Part shown: piece after piece, positions 26,700 to 35,776 of the stretch
Layout: each line of letters opens with the position of its first letter
Numbering within the stretch: position 1 is the first letter of the stretch
Origin: Bacteroidota bacterium
GTDB lineage: Bacteria; Bacteroidota; Bacteroidia; Flavobacteriales_E; Vicingaceae
Direction of reading: 5' to 3'
NCBI GenBank assembly: GCA_016183805.1
Contig: JACPDX010000013.1
Coordinates: 62,001 to 126,000 of the forward strand
DNA length: 64,000 nucleotides
Program-made: the position numbers and the translations under genes
The notes under the pieces: generated by a model
Told to the model about the DNA's origin: nothing
Seen by the model: the letters and a program-made list of their open reading frames with translations, nothing else
The model's database searches: none

Positions 26700-27775
26700 C
26701 TTCACTCACAACTCACCACCCATCACCCATCACTCACCACTCACCACTCACCACTCGTAGAATAAACGGTCACGGACATATCTTACCCGAACCCAATCAA
26801 ATCCCTCAATTTATGAAGGACAAGAAATTGTTTTGGATTGACGATGACAAAAAATTTATGCGTCAGGGCGATTGGAGCAGACCCATTACCGACCCGAGTT
26901 TTTTCTTAAAAGAAAAGCTGGAATGGATGGAGAAAAATAAGATTGACCACGGTGTAATGCTTAATTTATCGCAGGTGTATTGCAACGGATGGACAAAACA
27001 AGATGCTGTTGATGCCATTCGCTGGCAAAACGATTTTAATGCCGAAATACAACACCAATTTCCCGATAAATTTACCAACGGCTTTGTGGTTCAGCCCTTG
27101 TACATGGACGAAGCTTTAAAAGAAATAGAGCGTTGTGTAAATAAACTCTACTTAAAATTGTTGTGTTTACCCACTCACTTTTTAAATGCTAAAAACGAGT
27201 GGATTTCGGTTGCCGACGAAAGCTGTTTTCCAATTTACGAATTGGCAAACAAATACAAATTAGCCATAGAAATTCATCCTTATGATGCCGAAAAAATGGT
27301 GGCACTGAAAGACAATTTTTGGCGTTTTCATTTGGTATGGATGATGGCACAAAGTGCCGACACGTTGCATTTGTTTACCTTAAAAAACATCCCGAATTTA
27401 TTCCCTGACATTCGCACTTGTTTTGCACACGGTTGTATGCTGGGGCAAGCCAATTATGGCAGACGAGTACAAGGTTTTGAAGGCAGACCCGATTTGTTTA
27501 AAGGAACAGAAAGTCCAAAAACCACACTTGGTCATCCCAACTTGTTTTTTGATACGTTGGTACACGACCCTTACACTTTGCAATTGTTAAAGCACCGAGT
27601 AGGCGTACCACAAATTATTGCCGGACTCGACGACCCTTACCCGCTTGGCGAAATGGAATCTGTTCCGAATTCTTATCCAGGAAAAGTAATCGACGATGCC
27701 GTAAAACTTCATATTTTAACCGAAAAAGATGCCACCAACATTTGGCACGATAACGTGTTGAAGTGGTTGGGGTAG
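26696..27775 (+). CDS. 2-amino-3-carboxymuconate-6-semialdehyde decarboxylase (ACMSD)
   Basis: The protein has 359 residues and belongs to the amidohydrolase superfamily. The metal motif is INGHGHILP near residue 24. Then come FWIDDDKKFM, GDWSRPITDPSFFL, LAIEIHPYDAE, CFAHGCMLG and GLDDPYPLGEM. It decarboxylates the dioxygenase product to 2-aminomuconate semialdehyde and so diverts it from quinolinate. The first ~20 residues (TSLTTHHPSPITHHSPLTT) are encoded by the right heptad arm of the S23 unit, while homologous ACMSD sequence starts at RRINGHGH. The ATG overlaps the S23 stop. The original start seems to have been replaced. No -strand competitor fits. Confidence 0.92.
   Translation: MTSLTTHHPSPITHHSPLTTRRINGHGHILPEPNQIPQFMKDKKLFWIDDDKKFMRQGDWSRPITDPSFFLKEKLEWMEKNKIDHGVMLNLSQVYCNGWTKQDAVDAIRWQNDFNAEIQHQFPDKFTNGFVVQPLYMDEALKEIERCVNKLYLKLLCLPTHFLNAKNEWISVADESCFPIYELANKYKLAIEIHPYDAEKMVALKDNFWRFHLVWMMAQSADTLHLFTLKNIPNLFPDIRTCFAHGCMLGQANYGRRVQGFEGRPDLFKGTESPKTTLGHPNLFFDTLVHDPYTLQLLKHRVGVPQIIAGLDDPYPLGEMESVPNSYPGKVIDDAVKLHILTEKDATNIWHDNVLKWLG
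26700..26758. repeat. Right heptad arm flanking the S23 gene, coding in ACMSD
   Basis: Units on an exact 7-bp frame are ACTCACA, ACTCACC, ACCCATC, ACCCATC, then ACTCACC three times and ACTCGTA. The array is translated as the first residues of ACMSD. It mirrors the left arm in inverted orientation. Confidence 0.85.
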
Positions 27776-27813
27776 TTTGTTGCTTTTTTAGTTATATTTG
27801 AAAATAAATAAAC

Positions 27814-27868
27814 CTCAACTCGAGTTGAGTATATCTACCAAAATAGATATAGATATACTCAGTTTTTT
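27814..27868 (+). terminator. Palindrome plus terminator hairpin after ACMSD
   Basis: A perfect palindrome CTCAACTCGAGTTGAG (27814-27829) shares bases with a 10-bp inverted repeat GAGTATATCT/AGATATACTC (27827-27836, 27851-27860), followed by AGTTTTTTG. The two stems cannot form together, so this may be two competing structures. The second looks like the terminator. Confidence 0.6.
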
Positions 27869-27921
27869 GTGCTTTAGTTAAGGGTATAAACAAGTTAGCC
27901 GAAATACAAACACAACTGCGA

Positions 27922-29355
27922 ATGAACAAACTGCTGATAGTTTTTATTTTATTGCCTCTGTTTTGCATTGGACAAAAACAAGGTAACATTTGGTATTTTG
28001 GTGACCATGCTGGAGTTGACTTTAACAGCGTGGTTCCAATTGCTTTGGTTGACGGGGCCACTTACAATACAAATTCTTACTCAGAAGGCACCGCATCTAT
28101 CGCTGACAGTTTAGGTACTTTACTTTTTTACACTAATGGTCGAAAGCTGTGGAATAAAAATCATTCATTAATGTTAAATGGAGACAGTTTATTCGGTAAT
28201 TTTTCCTCGACTCAATCATCTATTATTATTCCTCAACCCGCAAGTAGCGAGTATTTTTATGTATTCACAGTTGGCGATTATTTTGAAGATGCTCTTAAAC
28301 ACGGGTTAAGCTATTCTGTTGTTGACATTTGCCTCGACAATGGTTTTGGTAGCGTAATGACAAATAAAAAAAACGTAATAGTTTTGGACACCATTGCTGA
28401 GAAAATTGCCGCAGTTCAACATTCAAACGGAGTTGATTATTGGGTTCTGACGCATAAACTCTATACTGACGAATTTTACGCCTTTTTACTAACTGCTAAT
28501 GGAATTTCGGACACTATCGTAACGCATATTGGTTCTATTCACTCAGGAGCACAAGGACAATTAAAATTCTCGCCTGATGGAAATAAAATTGCTTGTGGTT
28601 CAAGTTATTTAACATACTTTTTAGAGTTATTTGGCTTTAACAATTCTAACGGTATTGTTAGTAATTACAGCCCAATAAACATTCCAATAAACTCAAGGAT
28701 ATATGGAGTTGAATTTTCCCCTGATAATTCAAAACTATATGCAAATTATTTCTCATTTAGTCCCGTTACACAGGGAATAGTTCAATATGATTTAAATGCT
28801 GGTGCAGGCAATATTGATTCTATTAATAACTCAATGAATATTATTCATACTTATGGTGGTGTATCACCGAGAGGGCTTCAATTGGCGCCAGATGGGAAAA
28901 TCTATTCAGTTGATGTAATTAATAGAGATTATTTAGTAGCAATTAACAATCCTAACAACTATGGAGTTTTATCAAATATTCAAAACAATGCAGTTTACCT
29001 TAATGGTAAATACGGCAGCTATTGCCTTCCAACATTTATTGCAAATTACGATTACTCTAATACTGATTACAATTGCATTAACGCACTTGATGAAAAAGGT
29101 CATGTTGACAAGCAAGACTTAATTTTTCCAAACCCCTTCTCATTTCGGGTAACTTTGTGGATTGACAAAGTTCTTAAAGACGCTACCTTAATACTTTACA
29201 ACTCATTTGGACAACAGGTAAGACAAGTAAATAACGTTAGCGGGCAGACTGTGACTCTACACCGCGACAACTTACCAAGCGGACTGTATTACATCCAACT
29301 AAAACAGGGCAACCAAACTATTGCGACTCATAAATTAATAATAACGGACTACTAA
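27922..29355 (+). CDS. T9SS sorting-domain protein with propeller-like body
   Basis: The protein has 477 residues. A signal peptide (MNKLLIVFILLPLFCIGQ) is followed by KQGNIWYFGDHAGVDFNS, a start seen in many T9SS cargo proteins. WD/propeller-like repeats (LKFSPDGNKIACGSS, VEFSPDNSKLYANYF, LQLAPDGKIYSVDV) are spaced about 55 residues. The sorting domain starts LIFPNPFSFRVTL near residue 400. The function is unknown; it is likely surface-exposed or released. It stands alone after the ACMSD terminator. Confidence 0.82.
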   Translation: MNKLLIVFILLPLFCIGQKQGNIWYFGDHAGVDFNSVVPIALVDGATYNTNSYSEGTASIADSLGTLLFYTNGRKLWNKNHSLMLNGDSLFGNFSSTQSSIIIPQPASSEYFYVFTVGDYFEDALKHGLSYSVVDICLDNGFGSVMTNKKNVIVLDTIAEKIAAVQHSNGVDYWVLTHKLYTDEFYAFLLTANGISDTIVTHIGSIHSGAQGQLKFSPDGNKIACGSSYLTYFLELFGFNNSNGIVSNYSPINIPINSRIYGVEFSPDNSKLYANYFSFSPVTQGIVQYDLNAGAGNIDSINNSMNIIHTYGGVSPRGLQLAPDGKIYSVDVINRDYLVAINNPNNYGVLSNIQNNAVYLNGKYGSYCLPTFIANYDYSNTDYNCINALDEKGHVDKQDLIFPNPFSFRVTLWIDKVLKDATLILYNSFGQQVRQVNNVSGQTVTLHRDNLPSGLYYIQLKQGNQTIATHKLIITDY

Positions 29356-29530
29356 TAAAGGATATGTACATGCGGCTAACATTAGCTAAAAAAAATGCGG
29401 AGATCCTGCAAGTTGCAAATGCTTTTTTCAAAAGTGTGCTACGCCCCCTGTAAGTTCTAAGCTGTAAAAGTACGAGCTAAGCTTTGTGTGGGTAAAGTGG
29501 GTGGGCTGCTTAGGTCGAATAAAAATCTAA

Positions 29531-29848
29531 ATGATGACAGAAACACCAAAATCATTACCAAAATGGATACTTATCGTATCAGGGCTTTTTGCATTAATGG
29601 AACTTATGGTAAGTGTAACGTTATGCTTTTCGCCACAATCGGTTTTAGAAACAGTTGACCTTAACGCAAAAGGCGTTGACTACGTAGTTTACATGTGGGC
29701 TGCCCGACAATTTGCCCTTGGTTTTATTTTTGGGTTTGCAACAATTAATTACACCCAACGGGTTATTATGAATAAAACTGTTTCCAAATTTTTACAAAGC
29801 CTTTTAAAAAAGGCGAAAATTTCTTCCCGCCTTTCTTTTACAATTTAA
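29531..29848 (+). pseudogene. Truncated small membrane protein
   Basis: The 105-residue frame has two likely helices (WILIVSGLFALMELMVSVTLCF and YMWAARQFALGFIFGFATI), then loses hydrophobic character. The last ~25 residues are encoded by a terminator-like hairpin (AAAGGCG/CGCCTTT) and overlap the end of the convergent phosphatase gene by 11 bp. The frame therefore looks like the N-terminal part of a small integral membrane family whose 3' end is gone. It may still be expressed. I cannot name the family. Confidence 0.45.
29806..29839. terminator. Bidirectional terminator at a convergent junction
   Basis: AAAAAAGGCG pairs with CGCCTTTCTTTT. The A-run before and T-run after allow it to act in both directions, ending the SpoIIE-type phosphatase on minus. 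It lies within the 3' end of the plus-strand truncated frame. Confidence 0.65.
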
Positions 29849-30932
29849 TCCCCATCACCAAAATATCGTCGGTTTGAGGTTCTTCTTGTTTCCAGTTTTT
29901 CAGCACATATTGCAAATAAGCCTCTTGTTCGCTCATTTCCATATCTTGAGCAGAAAGCAACAATTCTTTAAATTGTTTACGGTTAAATTTTTTCTTCCGT
30001 TCTCCACCAAACTGGTCGCAGTAGCCATCCGTAAAAAAGTAAAAAGCATCGTTTTGTTTGATGTTAATAGTTTGTGTGATAAACACTTTTTGTACATCGG
30101 CATAAAAACCTATGGGGTAACGACTAGCTTCCATTTCTATCAACTCATTATCGCGAACAACCAATACTGGACGAAATGCTCCTGCATAAGAAAAAGTTTG
30201 TTCCACAAAATCAAACACACCAATTGCCACATCCATTCCGTCTAACGAAACCACTCCATCTTTCGATTTGTTTAACGCCAAAAACAACTCTTCATCCAAG
30301 GCATATAAAATTTCTGATGGTTCTTCCACCCCTTTTTTTATAATTACTTCTTTTAAAGCTCCATTGGCAATAAAACTCATTAACGCACCTGGCACACCGT
30401 GACCCGTGCAATCAACCGCAGCAACAAAAGCTTTGTTACCTCGCTGATAAAAAAAGTAGTAATCGCCACTTACTACGTCTTTCGGTTGGTACAATACAAA
30501 GGCATCTTTAAAGGCATTTTTTATTTTTTGCACATCGGGCAAAATAGCCTCTTGTATTCTACTGGCATATTGTATGCTGTCGAGCATGTCTTTGTTGTGC
30601 TGAACCAACTCCGTATTTTTCTCCAACAACTTCAATTCAGCCTTTTTACGGTCGGTAATATCATGTCCGATACCAACCAACGTGTTTAATGGTCCTTTTG
30701 AGGTATTCCATAAAATCCACCGGTCGCCACCGGTAGCAGTTTTAAGCAAACGCTCTTGCGGAACAGTTTCCAACAACGATTCTTGTTTCAGTTGTTGTAA
30801 AGTCAACTCAATAATGCTTTGTCTGTAGTCAACGTTATTGCGAGGGCTAACATATTCAACATTGCCTGTTTGACTCACAACAACTATTAAGCTGTTTAAT
30901 TTTTCAAGTATTGCATCAGTAACTAATGACAT
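29838..30932 (-). CDS. PAS-SpoIIE (PP2C-type) serine phosphatase
   Basis: The protein has 364 residues. An N-terminal PAS domain (LNSLIVVVSQTGNVEYVSPR, then LVGIGHDITDRKKAEL) and a short coiled coil (LLEKNTELVQHNKDMLDSIQYASRIQEAILP) lead to the phosphatase domain. That domain shows PKDVVSGDYYFF, VDCTGHGVPGALMSFI and FFTDGYCDQFGG, with metal-binding Asp residues in place. Such proteins dephosphorylate partner-switch regulators (anti-sigma antagonists) or other proteins in signalling. It is cytoplasmic. A promoter-like pair lies about 220 bp upstream. Confidence 0.92.
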   Translation of the reverse strand: MSLVTDAILEKLNSLIVVVSQTGNVEYVSPRNNVDYRQSIIELTLQQLKQESLLETVPQERLLKTATGGDRWILWNTSKGPLNTLVGIGHDITDRKKAELKLLEKNTELVQHNKDMLDSIQYASRIQEAILPDVQKIKNAFKDAFVLYQPKDVVSGDYYFFYQRGNKAFVAAVDCTGHGVPGALMSFIANGALKEVIIKKGVEEPSEILYALDEELFLALNKSKDGVVSLDGMDVAIGVFDFVEQTFSYAGAFRPVLVVRDNELIEMEASRYPIGFYADVQKVFITQTINIKQNDAFYFFTDGYCDQFGGERKKKFNRKQFKELLLSAQDMEMSEQEAYLQYVLKNWKQEEPQTDDILVMGIKL

Positions 30933-31148
30933 AACAATAAATATTTTGGTTTTTCAACCGTAAGAAATAAAAAGTGATTGTTTTTTGCTTTCTAAAAAGC
31001 GGTGCTGCCGTTATTTTTATCTATAAATAATCGTAAATTGATTATTCCAAATAATGGGCATAAAATGGCACATTCGGTTCCAATAATGATATGAACCGAT
31101 GAATAAATTTTTGATATTTAATTGTGTTGCCATAATTTTATCTGGGTA

Positions 31149-31178
31149 CAAAACTAATCTAATTTTGTTAAATCGCAA
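31149..31178 (-). promoter_or_regulatory. Candidate promoter for the SpoIIE-type phosphatase
   Basis: On minus, TTG, 19 bp and TAGTTTTG match the Bacteroidota -33/-7 pattern. The start codon is 217 bp away, so the leader would be long. Evidence is consensus match only. Confidence 0.35.
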
Positions 31179-31342
31179 ATTTTAGAATTAAATTCTTTCG
31201 AAAAAGATTATTGATTTAGATATTATTAACTACTCAAGTGCTCAAAAATCTCTCGCAGATTTCGGAGATTCCCGCAGATTTTTCTGCGTATATCTGCGAA
31301 ATTTGCGAGAAAAATAAAAGCATACCTTATGTATGAATTGCG

Positions 31343-31373
31343 TTGTTTCAGCTTATTTAATTTTATACTTTTG
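31343..31373 (+). promoter_or_regulatory. purD: purD promoter (TTG-N20-TACTTTTG)
   Basis: TTG at 31343-31345, a 20-bp spacer, and TACTTTTG at 31366-31373 match the Bacteroidota consensus. The ATG is 14 bp after the box. This rules against the track start at 31333, which lies upstream of the promoter. Confidence 0.65.
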
Positions 31374-31386
31374 CAACAAAAACAAC

Positions 31387-32661
31387 ATGAACGTATTAAT
31401 ACTTGGTTCGGGAGGAAGAGAACACGCCTTTGCATGGAAACTGGCTCAAAGCAGCAAATTAAATAAATTATTTATTGCCCCAGGAAATGCCGGAACTGCA
31501 GAAGTTGGAACCAATATTGACATTGATGCAACAGATTTTGATGCGGTAAAAAACGTGGTATTAACCAACGCCATTAATATGGTAGTGGTTGGACCAGAAG
31601 ACCCGTTGGTAAAAGGTATTCACGATTATTTTTTGGCAGATACACAACTAAAAAACATTCCTGTAATTGGCCCTCAAAAAGATGGTGCACAATTAGAAGG
31701 CAGCAAAGAATTTTCCAAAATATTTATGGAAAAATATGGCGTCCCTACTGCCAAATACAAAAGTTTTACCAAAGAAAATTTAAGTGAAGGTTACACCTTT
31801 TTAGAAAGTTTAACTCCTCCTTACGTTCTAAAAGCTGATGGGCTTGCAGCCGGAAAAGGCGTATTGATTTTAAACAATTTGATTGAGGCAAAACGAGAAC
31901 TTTCGCTGATGATTGAAAACCAAAAATTTGGAGCAGCTTCATCAACCGTAGTTATCGAAGAATTTTTAAAAGGAATAGAATTATCGGTTTTTGTGTTAAC
32001 CGACGGAAACAGCTACAAAATACTGCCCTCTGCAAAAGATTACAAACGAATTGGCGAAGGCGACAAAGGTTTAAATACTGGTGGTATGGGAGCCATTTCT
32101 CCAGTCCCTTTTGCTACCAACGATTTTATCAAAAAAGTAGAAAATCAAGTGGTAATTCCTACCATAAATGGTCTAAAAAAAGAAGGTATTAACTACAAAG
32201 GTTTTATTTTTATTGGATTAATGAACGATAATGGAAATCCTTCGGTGGTTGAATACAATGTACGAATGGGTGACCCGGAAACTGAAGCTGTTATCCCTAG
32301 AATAAAATCGGATTTATTGGATTTGTTTGAAGGTGTTGCCAATCAAACTTTACACGAAAAATCGTTTGAAGTGGATGAAAGAACTGCTTCAACCGTTATG
32401 CTAGTTTCCGGAGGTTATCCTGAAGACTACGAAAAAGGAAAAGTAATGACTGGTTTTGAGCAAGTTGAAAACAGTCTTGCCTTTCATGCGGGAACAAAAA
32501 AAGTGGATGGAAATATTGTTACCAATGGAGGAAGGGTGTTGGCTATAACCTCATTCGGAACTGACATAAAAGATGCCTTAAGCAAATCGTTTGCTAATGC
32601 CGAAAAAATAAACTACGACAAAAAATATTACCGAAAAGACATCGGGTTTGATTTGATTTAA
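31387..32661 (+). CDS. purD: Phosphoribosylamine-glycine ligase PurD
   Basis: From the ATG at 31387 the protein has 424 residues, the usual length. The N-terminus MNVLILGSGGREHAFAWKL is the family start. The ATP-grasp domain shows LKADGLAAGKGV near residue 140 and GGMGAISPVP near residue 220, and later EYNVRMGDPETEAV. It makes glycinamide ribonucleotide in purine synthesis in the cytoplasm. A hairpin terminator follows. The gene is alone with its own promoter. Confidence 0.97.
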   Translation: MNVLILGSGGREHAFAWKLAQSSKLNKLFIAPGNAGTAEVGTNIDIDATDFDAVKNVVLTNAINMVVVGPEDPLVKGIHDYFLADTQLKNIPVIGPQKDGAQLEGSKEFSKIFMEKYGVPTAKYKSFTKENLSEGYTFLESLTPPYVLKADGLAAGKGVLILNNLIEAKRELSLMIENQKFGAASSTVVIEEFLKGIELSVFVLTDGNSYKILPSAKDYKRIGEGDKGLNTGGMGAISPVPFATNDFIKKVENQVVIPTINGLKKEGINYKGFIFIGLMNDNGNPSVVEYNVRMGDPETEAVIPRIKSDLLDLFEGVANQTLHEKSFEVDERTASTVMLVSGGYPEDYEKGKVMTGFEQVENSLAFHAGTKKVDGNIVTNGGRVLAITSFGTDIKDALSKSFANAEKINYDKKYYRKDIGFDLI

Positions 32662-32678
32662 AATTTAAACTCAAAAAA

Positions 32679-32714
32679 TGTCAGTTCAAAAAATACAAAA
32701 ACTGACAGTTTTTG
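32679..32714 (+). terminator. Terminator after purD
   Basis: TGTCAGTT pairs with AACTGACA around a 13-nt A-rich loop, followed by GTTTTTG. It lies 17 bp after the purD stop and before groES. Confidence 0.75.
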
Positions 32715-32759
32715 TTTCAAGTCTGCAAAATTGTCTTAAAAGAATTAATATTGCTCATT

Positions 32760-32783
32760 GGCACAAAATCTGACTAATGTGCC
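32760..32783. promoter_or_regulatory. Inverted repeat upstream of groES
   Basis: GGCACA and TGTGCC are separated by 12 bp, 37 bp before the groES ATG. No CIRCE element (TTAGCACTC-N9-GAGTGCTAA) is present. It may be an operator for the chaperonin operon, but the arms are only 6 bp. Confidence 0.3.
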
Positions 32784-32820
32784 TCCATAAAAATTTGTTT
32801 AACCTTAAAAATTAAAAACA

Positions 32821-33096
32821 ATGTCGATTAACATTAAACCACTTGCTGACAGAGTGATTGTTGAGCCTGCAGCAGCAGAAGAGAGAACCGCAGGCGGACT
32901 TATAATTCCGGATACTGCTAAAGAAAAACCACAACGTGGAAAAGTTTTAGCTGTTGGAGCTGGAAAACCAGATGAGCCTATGACTGTTAAAGTTGGTGAT
33001 TTGGTTCTTTACGGAAAATATGCCGGAACTGAAATTACAGTTGAAGGCAAAGATTATTTAATCATGAGAGAAGCGGATATTTTCGCAATTGTTTAA
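32821..33096 (+). CDS. groES: Co-chaperonin GroES
   Basis: The protein has 91 residues with the family pattern [36 protein letters not shown] and [16 protein letters not shown]. It caps GroEL during protein folding in the cytoplasm. It lies 21 bp before groEL, forming the standard operon. Confidence 0.98.
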   Translation: MSINIKPLADRVIVEPAAAEERTAGGLIIPDTAKEKPQRGKVLAVGAGKPDEPMTVKVGDLVLYGKYAGTEITVEGKDYLIMREADIFAIV

Positions 33097-34758
<1,662 letters not shown>

Positions 34759-34870
34759 AGAAGCCAGAAGTCGGAAGACCTAAGACACAAAAAAATAAAA
34801 GCCCGAAGACGGAAATTTGAAGAAAGGGAACTTACTTCGGACTTCCGTCTTCGGGCTTCTAACTTAAAAA
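34759..34870. repeat. Long inverted heptad array, GAAGnnn type, between convergent genes
   Basis: A first array (GAAGCCA, GAAGTCG, GAAGACC) abuts the groEL stop. A second forms a hairpin with a 16-bp perfect stem (34799-34814 with 34843-34858; arm AAGCCCGAAGACGGAA). Its right arm is CTTCGGA, CTTCCGT, CTTCGGG, CTTCTAA on a 7-bp frame. It sits between convergent groEL and the cytochrome gene and could terminate both. Confidence 0.8.
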
Positions 34871-34872
34871 GT

Positions 34873-35280
34873 TTACTTTTTATGCCCCATAATATAACTT
34901 ACAATAACTTGTAAATCTTCAGCACTCATTTTTTTAGTAATTTCAACTTGAGGAGTCATCAATGCAGCTTGTGCCGGGTCAACTATTGCAGCAGATTCGC
35001 CTTTTAAAAATGCGGTCAAAGTAGCTTCATCTGCATAAGCAGCAGCAATATCAATAATTGACGGACCAACCAATTTTTTATCTACCTGATGACAAGCAAC
35101 ACAGCCACTCGTTTTGTAAAATTCGGCACCATCTTTTGCAGCAGGAACTTCAGCAGCAACTTCTTCTGTTGTAATTTCTGTTGCCGTTTCTTTTTGTTCT
35201 TCCGAACCACCACAAGAAGTTAATAATCCTGCTCCGAATAGCATTGATAAAGCCAGTACACTAATTTTTACTTTTTTCAT
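34873..35280 (-). CDS. c-type cytochrome lipoprotein
   Basis: The protein has 135 residues. A signal with lipobox (MLFGAGLLTSCGG) precedes an acidic linker rich in Glu and Ala. One class I cytochrome c domain follows: haem motif SGCVACHQ near residue 58, a VGPSI segment, and the likely axial Met in MTPQVEI. It should be a membrane-anchored periplasmic electron carrier. Its upstream region (35281-35364) is the original flank of the tRNA-Arg site, so tRNA-Arg and this gene were probably adjacent before the island arrived. Confidence 0.9.
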   Translation of the reverse strand: MKKVKISVLALSMLFGAGLLTSCGGSEEQKETATEITTEEVAAEVPAAKDGAEFYKTSGCVACHQVDKKLVGPSIIDIAAAYADEATLTAFLKGESAAIVDPAQAALMTPQVEITKKMSAEDLQVIVSYIMGHKK

Positions 35281-35336
35281 TGTTTTATGTCTTTTTTAGG
35301 ATTCAAAATAGGATGCAAAGTTGTATAAAATATTGA

Positions 35337-35417
35337 ACTTCTCACAATAAATGAGGTAAAAAAGTGGTCGCATCGGGAATCGAACCCGAATCTACAGTTT
35401 AGGAAACTACTATTCTA
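35337..35417 (-). repeat. Distal att-like copy: 3' part of tRNA-Arg plus flank
   Basis: These 81 bp are identical to 43892-43972. They contain the last 53 nt of tRNA-Arg (35365-35417) and 28 nt beyond. Identity stops where the intact gene continues into its D arm. Weaker similarity extends a further ~40 bp to the left. A displaced tRNA 3' end is the hallmark of an island's far boundary. Confidence 0.85.
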
Positions 35418-35776
35418 ATGCCGCATTATAAACTAATAAAACATCAAAATCAAAAACTGGCACTTTTCCTGTAAGTTCTATGGTAACTTTAATTGAAAAT
35501 ATACGATAAATATTCGTTCTACAAAATAAAAATGATACTTTATGATACGATGTGGTACTAGAAAGTGTGAGCGACTAAATAATAGCAAAAAACAAAGTTT
35601 TTAAATAGTTGTTTTAGGATATTACTCACTCGGCAAAGCCGAGCGAGTGAAAAGAGTGACCTATTATATTTATTAATCTAAATAGTTAAAGAACTGTAAT
35701 TGATACTCTTTGTCCCAATCTTTTTGAGCAGAAGACGAGTTAATATCAGAATAATAAATAAATCCTTTATTGTCAA
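35418..35776. other. Island left-end non-coding region with hairpin and coding remnant
   Basis: It holds a hairpin CTCGGC-AAA-GCCGAG (35629-35643) with outer TCACT/AGTGA pairs. A minus-strand open stretch (35673-35780) would encode about 35 residues ending FFNYLD before a stop; it has no start codon and may be the tail of a lost gene. Nothing else is seen. Confidence 0.45.

Larger units (their letters stand above)
26274..26758. mobile_element. Putative S23/four-helix-bundle element with inverted heptad arms
   Basis: About 485 bp comprise left arm, S23-type gene and right arm, inserted between two genes of one catabolic pathway. No transposase, integrase or reverse transcriptase is present. 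The case for mobility rests on three points: the unrelated cargo interrupts the dioxygenase-ACMSD pair, the arms are inverted copies, and the right arm replaces the start of ACMSD. It is a hypothesis, not a known element class. Confidence 0.45.
30933..31386. other. Divergent intergenic region with CGCAGATT repeats
   Basis: No gene is visible. The region separates the phosphatase (minus) and purD (plus). At 31241-31312 a hairpin-prone tract repeats CGCAGATTT, CGGAGATTC, CGCAGATTT and then the inverse (TCTGCG, ATCTGCGAAA, TTGCGAG). The purD promoter lies at its right side and a candidate phosphatase promoter near 31149-31178. Confidence 0.6.

Noticed and set aside
26274-26758. A complete diversity-generating retroelement around the S23/Avd-like gene
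   Set aside because: No reverse transcriptase, template repeat/variable repeat pair or target gene with a variable region is in the window; only the fold relation to Avd holds.
29874-30245. 123-residue plus-strand ORF inside the SpoIIE phosphatase
   Set aside because: Phe/His/Lys-rich antisense translation of a conserved phosphatase; no independent support.
31226-31435. 69-residue minus-strand ORF before purD
   Set aside because: It translates the CGCAGATT repeat tract and overlaps the purD promoter and start.
32755-32780. Sigma-54 promoter before groES (TGGCAC match)
   Set aside because: The -24-like TGGCAC is not followed by TTGC at the -12 distance.
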